DNA of 64,000 nucleotides from Clostridiales bacterium (GTDB lineage: Bacteria; Bacillota; Clostridia; Oscillospirales; Oscillospiraceae), in the NCBI GenBank assembly GCA_021205455.1, contig JAJPXL010000089.1, forward strand, positions 1 to 64,000, read 5' to 3'. Positions 26,081-34,713 of this stretch are shown here, one piece after another. The notes under the pieces were generated by a model. That model saw only the letters and a list, made by a program, of their open reading frames with translations, was not told the origin of the DNA and searched no databases. The position numbers were made by a program, and so were the translations under genes. Position 1 is the stretch's first letter. Each line of letters starts with the position of its first letter.

Positions 26081-26946
26081 TGTTGAGTGCGATCATTGGA
26101 ATCGGATACATTCTGTTGGCTCCGCTAATCGGCGGAATGCTGGACGGTATGGGCCGCGTGGTTTCTGCCCGTATGCAGGGACGGAAGGGCCCGTCCGTGC
26201 TTCAGCCCTTCTGGGACCTGCAAAAGCTGATGAAAAAAGAACTGGTGACCGTCAGCCGTATGCAGCTGATTATGATTGGCTCCTACACGCTGTTTATCAT
26301 TCTGTCCGGCACGCTGTTCTTCAGCGGCAATGACATTATGATGTGCTTCTTCTCTCTGACCACGGCGGATATGTTCCTGGTGGTGGCGGCCAGCTGCACC
26401 GGCTCCCCCTTCTCCACCATGGGTGCAAACCGTGAGCTGATTCAGATGGCTTCCTATGAGCCGATGCTGCTGCTCACCGGCGTGGGGTTCTATCTGGCGG
26501 ACGACACCTTCCGGGTATCCACCATCGGCACCCATGAGGGCCTGCCTGCCATCGTCATGCTGCCCGGCTTTTTCATCGGGGTGGTGTTGATTCTGGTCAT
26601 CAAGCTGCGCAAAAGCCCCTTTGATATCTCCACCTCCCACCACGCCCATCAGGAGATGGTGAAGGGGACCACAACGGAGCTGTCCGGCCCGTCCCTGGCC
26701 TGCTACACCATTGCGGATTGGTATGAGCAGGTCATGCTGATGGGCATCATCGGCATCTTCTTTGCCAACAACCGTTGGTGGTCCGTCGTGGTGGCACTGG
26801 TCTGCATTGTTCTGGTCTACTTCTTCGAAGTGCTGATTGACAACACCTGTGCCCGTGTTAAGTGGCAGCTCATGTTCAAGGTGGCATGGGGCGTTACCCT
26901 GGTGGCCGCCGGCACCAATCTGCTGCTCTTGCAGATGATTCGTTAA
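26077..26946 (+). CDS. echB: Ech hydrogenase subunit B (NuoH-like)
   Basis: EchB is the NuoH/HycD-like membrane subunit that anchors the soluble hydrogenase module. It is 289 residues with about eight helices. The family loops ARMQGRKGPSVLQPFWD, MGANRELIQMASYEP and PFDISTSHHAHQEMVKG are present; the last is typical of Ech and other group 4 hydrogenases rather than complex I. ATG 26077 is 9 nt from GGAGG and overlaps the echA stop. Confidence 0.93.
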   Translation: MMLSAIIGIGYILLAPLIGGMLDGMGRVVSARMQGRKGPSVLQPFWDLQKLMKKELVTVSRMQLIMIGSYTLFIILSGTLFFSGNDIMMCFFSLTTADMFLVVAASCTGSPFSTMGANRELIQMASYEPMLLLTGVGFYLADDTFRVSTIGTHEGLPAIVMLPGFFIGVVLILVIKLRKSPFDISTSHHAHQEMVKGTTTELSGPSLACYTIADWYEQVMLMGIIGIFFANNRWWSVVVALVCIVLVYFFEVLIDNTCARVKWQLMFKVAWGVTLVAAGTNLLLLQMIR

Positions 26947-26959
26947 GGAGGGGTAGAAG

Positions 26960-27403
26960 ATGAAATTATCCAGATCTCCCTGGCTGATTCACTACGATTG
27001 CTCCAGCTGCAACGGCTGTGATATTGAGGTTCTGGCGTCCACCATGCCCCGCTATGACCTGGAGCGCTTCGGCATTATCAACTCCGGCGACCCCATGCAC
27101 GCGGACATCCTGCTGACCACCGGCGGCTGCAACGCGCAGAACGCTCCTGTGCTGAAGCAGATTTATGACCAGATGCCCGACCCCAAGGTGGTCGTTGCGG
27201 TGGGCACCTGCGCCTGCACCGGCGGCATCTTTAAGGGGTGCTATAATATCCAGGGCGGCACGGACACGGTGATTCCGGTGGATGTGTACGTCACCGGCTG
27301 CGCGGCCCGGCCTCAGTCCATCATCGACGGCGTGATGCAGGCCCTGGCTATCCTGGACAAAAAGTATGAGGCCTATACCGAAGATCCAAAGGAGGGCATC
27401 TGA
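26960..27403 (+). CDS. echC: Ech hydrogenase small subunit C (NuoB-like)
   Basis: EchC carries the proximal [4Fe-4S] cluster that passes electrons to the NiFe site. The cysteines are seen in CSSCNGC (C14, C17, C20), TTGGC, GTCACTGG and TGCAARP. At 147 residues it has the short length of group 4 small subunits and no Tat signal, as expected for a cytoplasmic-facing enzyme. It follows echB by 13 bp. Confidence 0.95.
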   Translation: MKLSRSPWLIHYDCSSCNGCDIEVLASTMPRYDLERFGIINSGDPMHADILLTTGGCNAQNAPVLKQIYDQMPDPKVVVAVGTCACTGGIFKGCYNIQGGTDTVIPVDVYVTGCAARPQSIIDGVMQALAILDKKYEAYTEDPKEGI

Positions 27404-27405
27404 GC

Positions 27406-27747
27406 ATGGCAAAACTGACTTACAATGTGGATGACATCGACATTGGCGAGCTGATGCCCCGCTGCGCGGCCTATAAGGGCTACGGCTGGCGGCTGTGCCA
27501 AATCCACAGCGTTCGAACGAAAATCGGCTATGAGCTGACCTACTCTCTGGCCAAGGATTATGAGCTGCACAACTTCCGCGTCACCGTGGAGGAGACGGAG
27601 GAGGTGCCCAGCATCACCCCCATCTATGCCTGCGCATGGATGTATGAAAACGAGATTGCGGAGCTGTTCGGGGTCAATATTGAGAATATTCGTCTGAATT
27701 ACGACCGGAAGCTGTACAAGCTGAACGTCCAGACGCCGTTTAAGTGA
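27406..27747 (+). CDS. echD: Ech hydrogenase subunit D (NuoC-like)
   Basis: EchD is the small NuoC-like hydrophilic subunit. It is 113 residues. The conserved end ITPIYACAWMYENEIAELFGV followed by a short LNYDRKLY segment corresponds to the NuoC signature region, where the acidic DMFG-type block is replaced by AELFGV. It packs against EchE and EchC. It starts 2 bp after echC. Confidence 0.92.
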   Translation: MAKLTYNVDDIDIGELMPRCAAYKGYGWRLCQIHSVRTKIGYELTYSLAKDYELHNFRVTVEETEEVPSITPIYACAWMYENEIAELFGVNIENIRLNYDRKLYKLNVQTPFK

Positions 27748-27762
27748 TCGAGGTGTGCTGAG

Positions 27763-28842
27763 ATGAGTAAAAAAAGTGTGGTACCGTTTGGCCCTCAGCA
27801 TCCGGTCCTGCCGGAGCCGCTCCACCTGGATTTGGTTCTGGAGGATGAAAAGGTCGTGGATGTGATTCCGGAGATCGGCTTCATCCACAGAGGGCTGGAA
27901 CATTTGGTGGACAAACGGGATTTTAAGGACTACGTCTATGTGGCGGAGCGCATCTGCGGCATTTGTTCCTTCATGCACGGCATGGGCTACTGCGAGTCCA
28001 TCGAGTACGGCATGGGGATTGAGATCCCCAACCGGGCCAAATATTTGCGCACCATCTGGGCGGAGATGAGCCGGGTGCACTCCCATCTGCTGTGGCTGGG
28101 CCTGCTGGCGGACGGCTTCGGCTTTGAGTCCCTTTTCAACGAGTGCTGGCGCATTCGGGAGGACGTGTTGGATATGCTGGAGGCGTCCACAGGCGGCCGC
28201 TGCATCTTCTCCGTCAACAACGTGGGCGGCGTCATCAAGGACATGGACAGCGCCATGCTCCACGGCTTTGTGGAAAAGTTTGACAAAATAGAGCGGGACC
28301 TTCACGACGTGGTGGACACCTTCCTGAACGACTATACGGTAAAGAGCCGTTTGGTGGGGGTCGGCTACCTGTCTGAGCAGGCCGCCTGGGGCCTGGGCGC
28401 CTGCGGCCCTATGGCCCGGGCCTCCGGCTGTAATCTGGATATGCGGATGCTGGGCTATGCCGCCTATGGCGATTTGGATGTTAAGATTGCGACCTCAACC
28501 GGCTGTGACTGCTACGCCCGCACAGAGGTCCGCATCCAGGAGATTTTTAACGCCATCGACCTGATTCGCCAGGCAGTGGACAAGATTCCGGCAGGGGATT
28601 TGATTGTCCCGGTGAAGGGGAACCCCACCGGCGAGTTTATGGTGCGCATGGAGCAGCCCCGCGGCGAGGCCTGCTACTTCACCAGGGGTAACGGCACCCC
28701 CTATCTGGACCGGTTCCGTGTGCGCACCCCGACCTTTGCCAACATTCCCGCTATGACTGAAATTATGAAAGGCTGCGACGTGGCGGATATTCCAATGATT
28801 ATCCTGACCATTGACCCCTGCGTCAGCTGCACGGAGAGGTGA
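27763..28842 (+). CDS. echE: Ech hydrogenase large subunit E (NiFe catalytic, NuoD-like)
   Basis: EchE holds the NiFe active site. Both nickel-binding motifs are complete: RICGICSFMH with C65 and C68, and DPCVSCTER with C353 and C356. It is therefore a true hydrogenase, not a complex I NuoD, which lacks these cysteines. The protein ends three residues after the last cysteine, so there is no C-terminal peptide to be cleaved on maturation; this is known for Ech- and CooH-type subunits. It is 359 residues. Physiologically it couples reduced ferredoxin to H2 with ion translocation, or the reverse. Confidence 0.95.
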   Translation: MSKKSVVPFGPQHPVLPEPLHLDLVLEDEKVVDVIPEIGFIHRGLEHLVDKRDFKDYVYVAERICGICSFMHGMGYCESIEYGMGIEIPNRAKYLRTIWAEMSRVHSHLLWLGLLADGFGFESLFNECWRIREDVLDMLEASTGGRCIFSVNNVGGVIKDMDSAMLHGFVEKFDKIERDLHDVVDTFLNDYTVKSRLVGVGYLSEQAAWGLGACGPMARASGCNLDMRMLGYAAYGDLDVKIATSTGCDCYARTEVRIQEIFNAIDLIRQAVDKIPAGDLIVPVKGNPTGEFMVRMEQPRGEACYFTRGNGTPYLDRFRVRTPTFANIPAMTEIMKGCDVADIPMIILTIDPCVSCTER

Positions 28843-28848
28843 TAGACC

Positions 28849-30012
28849 ATGGGATTGATGACATTTGCCAAGGTTGCCGTGCGCAACCTGTTCTCCAAGC
28901 CGTACACCACCAATTACCCCTATGAACCGGCGTACTACCCGGAGCGCTCCCGCGGCCGCATTCTGCTGGACCACAGCAAGTGCGTCCTGTGCGGCTTGTG
29001 CAGCACCCATTGCCCGACGGACACCATCTTCATCGACCGGAAGGCCGGCACCTGGAACATGAACCGCTTTGACTGCGTCCAGTGCGGCAACTGCGTAAAG
29101 GTCTGCCCCAAGTCAGCCCTGTCCATCGTGCCCGGTTACTTCACCCCCAATGTGACGAAGCTGATTGAGACGAATCAAATCAAGGCTCCCGCCGCCTTCA
29201 CCGGCAACACGACGGAGCCTGGTGCGATTCCTACCGGCCCGGCTATGGCTGTGCCTGTGGTCAACGACGCCTGTATCCTGTGCGGCGCCTGCGCGGCCCA
29301 GTGTCCTGCCGGAGCCATCACGGTGGAGGATGGCTGGTCCGTCAACGCGGAGGCCTGCCTGGGCTGTGAGGGCTGCATCTCTACCTGTCCGGAGAACGCC
29401 CTGAGCATGAAGAGCGCTGTTGCCCCCGGCCACGAGGCGGCCATGGCTGCCTCCGACAAGGAGTGGGGCGTGCAGCGGAAGCTGGGCCGTCGGCCCTATG
29501 TGCCCCAGTTCGACAAGGACGGGGAGGAAATTCCCGTTCCAGCCTGTACGCTGCCGGACTATGTGGATGAGTGGGCCGACCTGCCGGTGTCCACACCTGA
29601 GAACTGCGTGTACTGCGGCCTCTGCTCCAAGCAGTGCCCCAAGGGTGCCATCGTGGTTGACCGTAAGGAAAAGATCTGGGAAGTGGACAACGCCGAGTGC
29701 ATCCGCTGTGGCATCTGCGTAGAGAACTGCCCGAAGCAGGCCCTGACCCTGCCCGATGTCACCAAGGATGTGCCGGTGGAAGAGGAATCGGACTTTATCA
29801 TCGCCTGCCTGGAGCCGGGTTACAACGCCGAATTTACCGACCTGCCCAGGAAGGGCGACGAGTGTGTGTACTGCTCCCTCTGCGCGAAGAAGTGCCCTGT
29901 GAGCGCATTGACCGTGGACCGCAAGACCAAGACCTGGACGGTGGACAACGAGCTGTGCGTCCGCTGCGGCGTCTGCGCCGGCGTATGCCCCAAGAAGTGC
30001 ATTGAGCTTTAA
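28849..30012 (+). CDS. echF: Enlarged Ech hydrogenase subunit F, eight-cluster polyferredoxin
   Basis: EchF normally is a small two-cluster ferredoxin-like protein that takes electrons from ferredoxin. Here the protein is 387 residues and has eight CxxCxxCxxxC-type [4Fe-4S] motifs, in four pairs. The first pair (CVLCGLCSTHC and CVQCGNCVKVC) is the standard EchF core after an N-terminal EchF-type stretch. The last two pairs look like tandem copies: both carry a VDRK-x-K-x-W-x-VDN spacer between their clusters. The extra pairs may form an electron wire or docking surface for another partner. There is no frameshift; one continuous frame encodes it. Confidence 0.9.
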   Translation: MGLMTFAKVAVRNLFSKPYTTNYPYEPAYYPERSRGRILLDHSKCVLCGLCSTHCPTDTIFIDRKAGTWNMNRFDCVQCGNCVKVCPKSALSIVPGYFTPNVTKLIETNQIKAPAAFTGNTTEPGAIPTGPAMAVPVVNDACILCGACAAQCPAGAITVEDGWSVNAEACLGCEGCISTCPENALSMKSAVAPGHEAAMAASDKEWGVQRKLGRRPYVPQFDKDGEEIPVPACTLPDYVDEWADLPVSTPENCVYCGLCSKQCPKGAIVVDRKEKIWEVDNAECIRCGICVENCPKQALTLPDVTKDVPVEEESDFIIACLEPGYNAEFTDLPRKGDECVYCSLCAKKCPVSALTVDRKTKTWTVDNELCVRCGVCAGVCPKKCIEL

Positions 30013-30026
30013 CTGACTTCGTTCAG

Positions 30027-30051
30027 CCGCCGGTGGGTCTCCCACCGGCGG
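30027..30051 (+). terminator. Hairpin between ech and hyp genes
   Basis: An 11-bp perfect GC-rich stem (30027-30037 with 30041-30051) with a 3-nt loop is followed by ACTTTCC, a weak T-tract. It could reduce read-through from ech into hyp or protect the ech mRNA 3' end. Confidence 0.5.
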
Positions 30052-30075
30052 ACTTTCCAATCGGGGAGGGATTCT

Positions 30076-32340
30076 ATGGCCGCTGTGACGGAGCGCATTA
30101 CCGTATATGGCATGGTGCAGGGCATTGGATTCCGCCCCTTCGTCGCCCGTCTGGCGGAGGAGATGGGGGTCGCCGGTACTGTGCGGAACAGCGGCGGCAT
30201 TGTGGTAGCCGAGGTGACAGGGGAGCAGGCTGTGCTGAATCGCTTTGTGGAGCGGCTGGAAGGGGAGTGCCCCTTCGGGGGCCGCATCGACCGCGTTTCG
30301 CGGGAGCAGCTGCCCTTCAGGCAGGACAGCAGCTTTTCCATTGTGGAGAGCGAACCGGCTTCCGGGGAGCCGCCCCTGATTCCACCCGACCTGCCCACCT
30401 GTCCCCGCTGCGCCCGGGAGCTGCATGATAAAGGGAACCGCCGATACCGCTATCCCTTCATCAGCTGCGTGGCCTGCGGCCCCCGCTACAGCATCATCAA
30501 GGCGCTGCCCTATGACCGATGCAATATCACCATGGATATGTTTCCCATGTGTGAGGACTGCCAAAGGGACTATACGGCCAGGCAGGATGTGCGCCGCCAC
30601 GCCCAGACCATCGCCTGCCACAGCTGCGGCCCGGTGCTGGCGCTGGACACCAGGACGGAGCATCTCAACCGGGAAGCGGCCCTCCGGCGCGGAGTGGAGC
30701 TGCTCAAAAACGGCAGCATTCTCGCCGTGAAGGACATCGGCGGCTATCATCTGGCCTGCAACCCCAATCGGGAGGATGCGAACCGCCGCCTGCGGCAGCT
30801 GAAGGGCCGGGAGAAGAAGCCCTTTGCGGTGCTGTTCCATGACGTAGAGGCGGTGCGGCGGTATTGTTACCTCTCCGACGCGGAGGAGCGGCTGCTGACC
30901 GCTGCACCCCGCCCCATTGTCCTGCTGAAAAAGCGGCCGGGCAAGGATTTCGCGCCCTCCTGCTGCGGCAGCAGCCTGGAAATCGGGGCCATGCTGCCCT
31001 GCAATCCGCTGCAAATCCTCCTGTCGGAGGCGTGCGGCCCCCTGGTGATGACCAGCGGCAACCGCTCCGGCCTGCCGATGATGACGGCGGACGGCCCCAT
31101 GCTGGATTGGCTGCGGGAGAGCGACCTGCTGGACGGGGTGTTCTCCCACGGGCGGGAGATTCTGACCCCGCTGGACGATTCCGTGGTCCGCATCGTAGAG
31201 GGGGAGCCGCAGTTCTTTCGGCGGGCCAGAGGGTATGTGCCGGAGCCAATCATGCTGCAACAAAAGACAAACACCCCGTTCTTTGCAGCGGGGGGAGACT
31301 TGAAGGCCTGCTTTGGGCTGGTCAGTGGCGGGCGGGTTTACCTCAGCCAGCATTTTGGTGACCTGGAGGAGTGGGATGCCTTTCAGTCCTACCAGACTGC
31401 GGCAAAACGAATGGAGAACCTGTTCCAAATTGAGCCGGAGTTCGGCGTCTGCGACGGACACCCAGGGTATTTTTCCGGGAAATACGTCCGTCAGCGCTGC
31501 TCCAGCTGTTCCACCGTCCAGCATCACCACGCCCATATTGCCTCGGTCATGGCGGAGTATGGTTTGACGGGGCCTGTGCTGGGGGTGGCCTTTGATGGCA
31601 CCGGGTATGGCACAGATGGCACAATCTGGGGCGGGGAATTTTTGCTCTGCACCGGCCCAGACATGGCTCGTGTGGGCCACATCGCCGCTGTTCCCTTATT
31701 GGGCGGCGATGAGAGCGCCAGAAACGCAGATGCCAGCCTGACGGGCTATTTGCTCCACGCCGGACTGAGCAGGGAAGGGGAGCGCAGCCAAACGGTGGAG
31801 GCGGCGCTCCGGCTGGGCGTCAACACAGTGCGCTCCTCCTCTATAGGGCGGCTGTTTGACGCTGCGGCGGCCCTGCTGGACATCTGCCACTACAATAGCT
31901 ACGAAGGGGAATGCGCTATCCTCCTGGAGCAGGCGGCGGCAAAGGCAGAAGATGCCTACCCCTTGCCCATCCCAGTGCAGGAGCAGGACGGCTGCCTCGT
32001 GGGGGACAGCGCCGCCCTCCTGCAGGCCATGTGGGAAGGGCAGGAAAAAGGCGCGTCCCCTGCGTCGCTGGCCCTGGGCTTCCACCATGCCGTGGCGGAG
32101 CTGACCCTGACGATTTGCCAGCGCCAACGGGCGGCCGACGGCGTGAAGCAGGTGGCCCTGTCCGGCGGAACCTTTCAAAACCGCATCCTGTTGGAGCGTA
32201 CCGCGGCGCTGCTGCGGGCGGACGGCTTCACCGTTTACTACAACCGTCAGGTGCCGCCGGGTGATGGCGGGCTTGCCCTTGGGCAGGCCTGGGTCACGAT
32301 TTTGGCGCAGCAGAGCGACGGATCAGCAGACAATTCATAG
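30076..32340 (+). CDS. hypF: Hydrogenase maturation carbamoyltransferase HypF
   Basis: HypF makes the cyanide ligand precursor of the NiFe site by carbamoylating HypE, using carbamoyl phosphate and ATP. All domains are visible in order: acylphosphatase (VQGIGFRPF, R20), two zinc fingers (CPRC...CVAC and CEDC...CHSC), a YrdC-like domain (about residues 190-370) and a Kae1-like domain with HHHAH. It is 754 residues, full length. It begins 63 bp after echF and leads the hypFCDE genes. Confidence 0.97.
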   Translation: MAAVTERITVYGMVQGIGFRPFVARLAEEMGVAGTVRNSGGIVVAEVTGEQAVLNRFVERLEGECPFGGRIDRVSREQLPFRQDSSFSIVESEPASGEPPLIPPDLPTCPRCARELHDKGNRRYRYPFISCVACGPRYSIIKALPYDRCNITMDMFPMCEDCQRDYTARQDVRRHAQTIACHSCGPVLALDTRTEHLNREAALRRGVELLKNGSILAVKDIGGYHLACNPNREDANRRLRQLKGREKKPFAVLFHDVEAVRRYCYLSDAEERLLTAAPRPIVLLKKRPGKDFAPSCCGSSLEIGAMLPCNPLQILLSEACGPLVMTSGNRSGLPMMTADGPMLDWLRESDLLDGVFSHGREILTPLDDSVVRIVEGEPQFFRRARGYVPEPIMLQQKTNTPFFAAGGDLKACFGLVSGGRVYLSQHFGDLEEWDAFQSYQTAAKRMENLFQIEPEFGVCDGHPGYFSGKYVRQRCSSCSTVQHHHAHIASVMAEYGLTGPVLGVAFDGTGYGTDGTIWGGEFLLCTGPDMARVGHIAAVPLLGGDESARNADASLTGYLLHAGLSREGERSQTVEAALRLGVNTVRSSSIGRLFDAAAALLDICHYNSYEGECAILLEQAAAKAEDAYPLPIPVQEQDGCLVGDSAALLQAMWEGQEKGASPASLALGFHHAVAELTLTICQRQRAADGVKQVALSGGTFQNRILLERTAALLRADGFTVYYNRQVPPGDGGLALGQAWVTILAQQSDGSADNS

Positions 32341-32352
32341 GAGGAAGGACGT

Positions 32353-32571
32353 ATGTGCGTTGCATTGCCAGGCAGAGTGACGGCGGTGGAAGGCCGCATC
32401 GCCACGGTGGATTTTAGCGGAAATATCGTTCGGGCTCAGGCGGGACTGGTGCCGGTGAAGGTGGGAGACTGGGTGCTGGTACACGCGGGCTGCATCCTAC
32501 AGACAGTAGGCTCATCTGAAGCGGAGGAGCTGGTGGACATCTTCCGGGAGGTGGAGCAGCTTGGCGTTTGA
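32353..32571 (+). CDS. hypC: Hydrogenase assembly chaperone HypC
   Basis: HypC is the small chaperone that carries the Fe(CN)2CO unit with HypD to the hydrogenase large subunit. It begins MCVALPGRV, with the essential Cys2, and is 72 residues. The 3' end overlaps hypD by 11 bp, so the two partners are made together. Confidence 0.96.
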   Translation: MCVALPGRVTAVEGRIATVDFSGNIVRAQAGLVPVKVGDWVLVHAGCILQTVGSSEAEELVDIFREVEQLGV

Positions 32572-33619
32572 CTTGGATTCGGTCAAGGCCTATCTGGCCT
32601 CCTATGACGGGCCGCCTGTGCGGATTATGGAGGTGTGCGGCAGCCACACCGCTGCCATTTCCAAGCTGGGGATTCCCTCGATGCTCAGCGAAAAAATCCA
32701 GCTGATTTCCGGCCCAGGCTGCCCTGTCTGCGTCACGCCCACGGCCTATATCGACCGATTGATCGACCTGAGCCTGACCGAGGGCTGCGCAGTCTGCACC
32801 TTCGGCGATCTGATGCGGGTGCCGGGAAGCCGGGACAGGGAAGTGCGCACCCTGAACCTGGCGAAGGGGAGAGGGGGTAAAGTTTATATGCTTTACTCGC
32901 CAATGGAAATCCTCCTTTTGGCGGAACAGCACCCGGAATGGACCTGGTACTTTGCCGCCGTGGGCTTTGAAACCACCACGCCGGTTTATGCTTTACTGCT
33001 GCAAGCCTTAGAGGAAAAGGGAATCACCAACGTGAAGCTGGTGACGGCCCTGAAAACCATGCCTTCTGTGATTGCGCATTTGTGCGAAAATGGCGCGAAT
33101 ATTGACGCTTTTCTTGCGCCTGGTCATGTCAGCGTCGTAACAGGGAGCCAGGTGTTCCAACCGCTGGCGGAGCGGTATCAGCTGCCCTTTGTCGTGTCCG
33201 GCTTCCAGGGCGGCGAGCTGTTGGCTGCAATCTATGGGGCGGTGCGCTCCGTGGGGCAGGGCCGCGTGCTGAACCTGTATCCCTCCGTGGTAACAGAACA
33301 GGGAAACTGTGAAGCACAAACCCTTGTCAGCCACTATTTCCAGCCGTGCTCGGCTGTTTGGCGGGGCATGGGGGAAATCGTCGGCTCCGGCATGATGCTT
33401 TGCCCTGAGTTTTCCGCTTACGAAGGGGGCAGCGCCGGTTTGAACCGGGACAACGCCAATCCGGCCTGCTCCTGTGGTGCGGTTTTATCCGGCAGGCTGC
33501 GGCCCCAGGACTGTCCCCTCTTCGGCAGGGGATGCACCCCAATGAACCCCCAGGGGGCGTGCATGGTCTCCACCGAGGGGAGCTGCTTTCAGTATTTGAC
33601 GAATCATCGTGACAGGTAG
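32561..33619 (+). CDS. hypD: Hydrogenase formation protein HypD
   Basis: HypD is the [4Fe-4S] scaffold on which the Fe(CN)2CO group is built, working with HypC and HypE. Active-site blocks CGSHT and GPGCPVC are present, with GFETT and the C-terminal cluster cysteines in NPACSCGAV, DCPLFGRGC and GACMVSTEGSC. It is 352 residues. The start is TTG 32561, 8 to 9 nt after GGGAGG and inside the end of hypC. Confidence 0.96.
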   Translation: MAFDLDSVKAYLASYDGPPVRIMEVCGSHTAAISKLGIPSMLSEKIQLISGPGCPVCVTPTAYIDRLIDLSLTEGCAVCTFGDLMRVPGSRDREVRTLNLAKGRGGKVYMLYSPMEILLLAEQHPEWTWYFAAVGFETTTPVYALLLQALEEKGITNVKLVTALKTMPSVIAHLCENGANIDAFLAPGHVSVVTGSQVFQPLAERYQLPFVVSGFQGGELLAAIYGAVRSVGQGRVLNLYPSVVTEQGNCEAQTLVSHYFQPCSAVWRGMGEIVGSGMMLCPEFSAYEGGSAGLNRDNANPACSCGAVLSGRLRPQDCPLFGRGCTPMNPQGACMVSTEGSCFQYLTNHRDR

Positions 33620-33628
33620 GTGTTCACC

Positions 33629-34615
33629 ATGAAAATCACTATGGCCCACGGTGCCGGCGGCAGAGCCACCGGAGAATTGATTGGGCGAATTTTCGCCCGC
33701 CACTTCGATAACGAGATTTTGAACCAGATGGAGGACAGTGCCGTGGTGCCCGCCTCCGGGCACATCGCCCTGACCACAGACAGCTTCGTGGTGACGCCGC
33801 TGACCTTCCCCGGCGGGGATATTGGGCGGCTGTGCGTCTGCGGTACGGTGAACGATTTGGCCATGCGTGGCGCGATTCCCCAATACCTGACCTGCGGCTT
33901 TATCCTGGAGGAGGGGCTGGACAGCGCGCTGCTGGAAACCCTGGTGGCGAGCATGGCCGCCACGGCCCGAGAGGCCGGAGTGACCATTGTGGCCGGCGAC
34001 ACCAAGGTCGTGGAAGGCCAGGGCGGCCTCTATGTCAACACCGCCGGTGTGGGCTTTGTCCCGGACGGGGTGGAGATTTCCGCAACCTGCTGCACTCCGG
34101 GGGACGTTGTGCTGGTGTCCGGCGACTTGGGCGACCATCATGCCTGCATCCTCAGCCAGCGCATGGGGATTCAAACCGGCATTCAGAGTGATTGCGCCCC
34201 CCTCGGCGGGATGGTGCAGGAGCTGCTGGAGGCGGGCATCCAGGTGCACGCCCTCCGGGATGTGACCCGGGGCGGCCTTGCCACCGTCTTAAAGGAATTG
34301 GCTGAGGCATCCGGATGCAGCATCACCCTGGAGGAGGAAGCCCTTCCGGTGAACCCCCAGGTGCGGGATTTCTGCGGCCTGCTGGGGCTGGACCCGCTCT
34401 ATATGGGCAACGAAGGTAAGCTGGTTGCTATCCTCCCGGCTGCCCAGGCCGAGGATGCCCTGGCGGTGCTTCGGCGGAACAGATACGGTGGCCACGCCGC
34501 CTGCATCGGCACAGTTGGAGACGAAGAACCTGGCCTCCTGACAATCAAGACCTCCATCGGCGGCAGGCGGGCGCTGGATGTGCTACAGGACGAAGGGTTG
34601 CCCAGAATCTGCTAA
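33629..34615 (+). CDS. hypE: Hydrogenase maturation protein HypE
   Basis: HypE dehydrates the thiocarboxamide made by HypF to the thiocyanate that donates CN. It is a PurM-like ATPase with MAHGAGGRAT at the N-terminus. It ends exactly in PRIC, the essential C-terminal cysteine. I use ATG 33629, 8 nt after AGGTAGG, rather than GTG 33620. It is 328 residues. It ends the operon before a strong terminator; hypA, hypB and a maturation peptidase are not in the window. Confidence 0.96.
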   Translation: MKITMAHGAGGRATGELIGRIFARHFDNEILNQMEDSAVVPASGHIALTTDSFVVTPLTFPGGDIGRLCVCGTVNDLAMRGAIPQYLTCGFILEEGLDSALLETLVASMAATAREAGVTIVAGDTKVVEGQGGLYVNTAGVGFVPDGVEISATCCTPGDVVLVSGDLGDHHACILSQRMGIQTGIQSDCAPLGGMVQELLEAGIQVHALRDVTRGGLATVLKELAEASGCSITLEEEALPVNPQVRDFCGLLGLDPLYMGNEGKLVAILPAAQAEDALAVLRRNRYGGHAACIGTVGDEEPGLLTIKTSIGGRRALDVLQDEGLPRIC

Positions 34616-34634
34616 TTTACTGTGTATAACAGCG

Positions 34635-34686
34635 TTTGGCGGCTATTTTGTGTCTTTTCTGACGCAAAATGGCCGCCAAATTTTTT
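34635..34686 (+). terminator. 20-bp terminator of the ech-hyp operon
   Basis: A 20-bp stem with two G-U pairs (34635-34654 with 34661-34680), a TTTTCT loop and a TTTTTT tail: a textbook intrinsic terminator, 20 bp after hypE. Confidence 0.97.
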
Positions 34687-34713
34687 ACATAAAATAATAA
34701 GGAGAGGTTCCCT

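Noticed and set aside
29113-31680. 855-codon minus-strand frame over echF and hypF
   Set aside because: It spans two well-identified plus-strand genes and their intergenic hairpin; no domain is recognisable.
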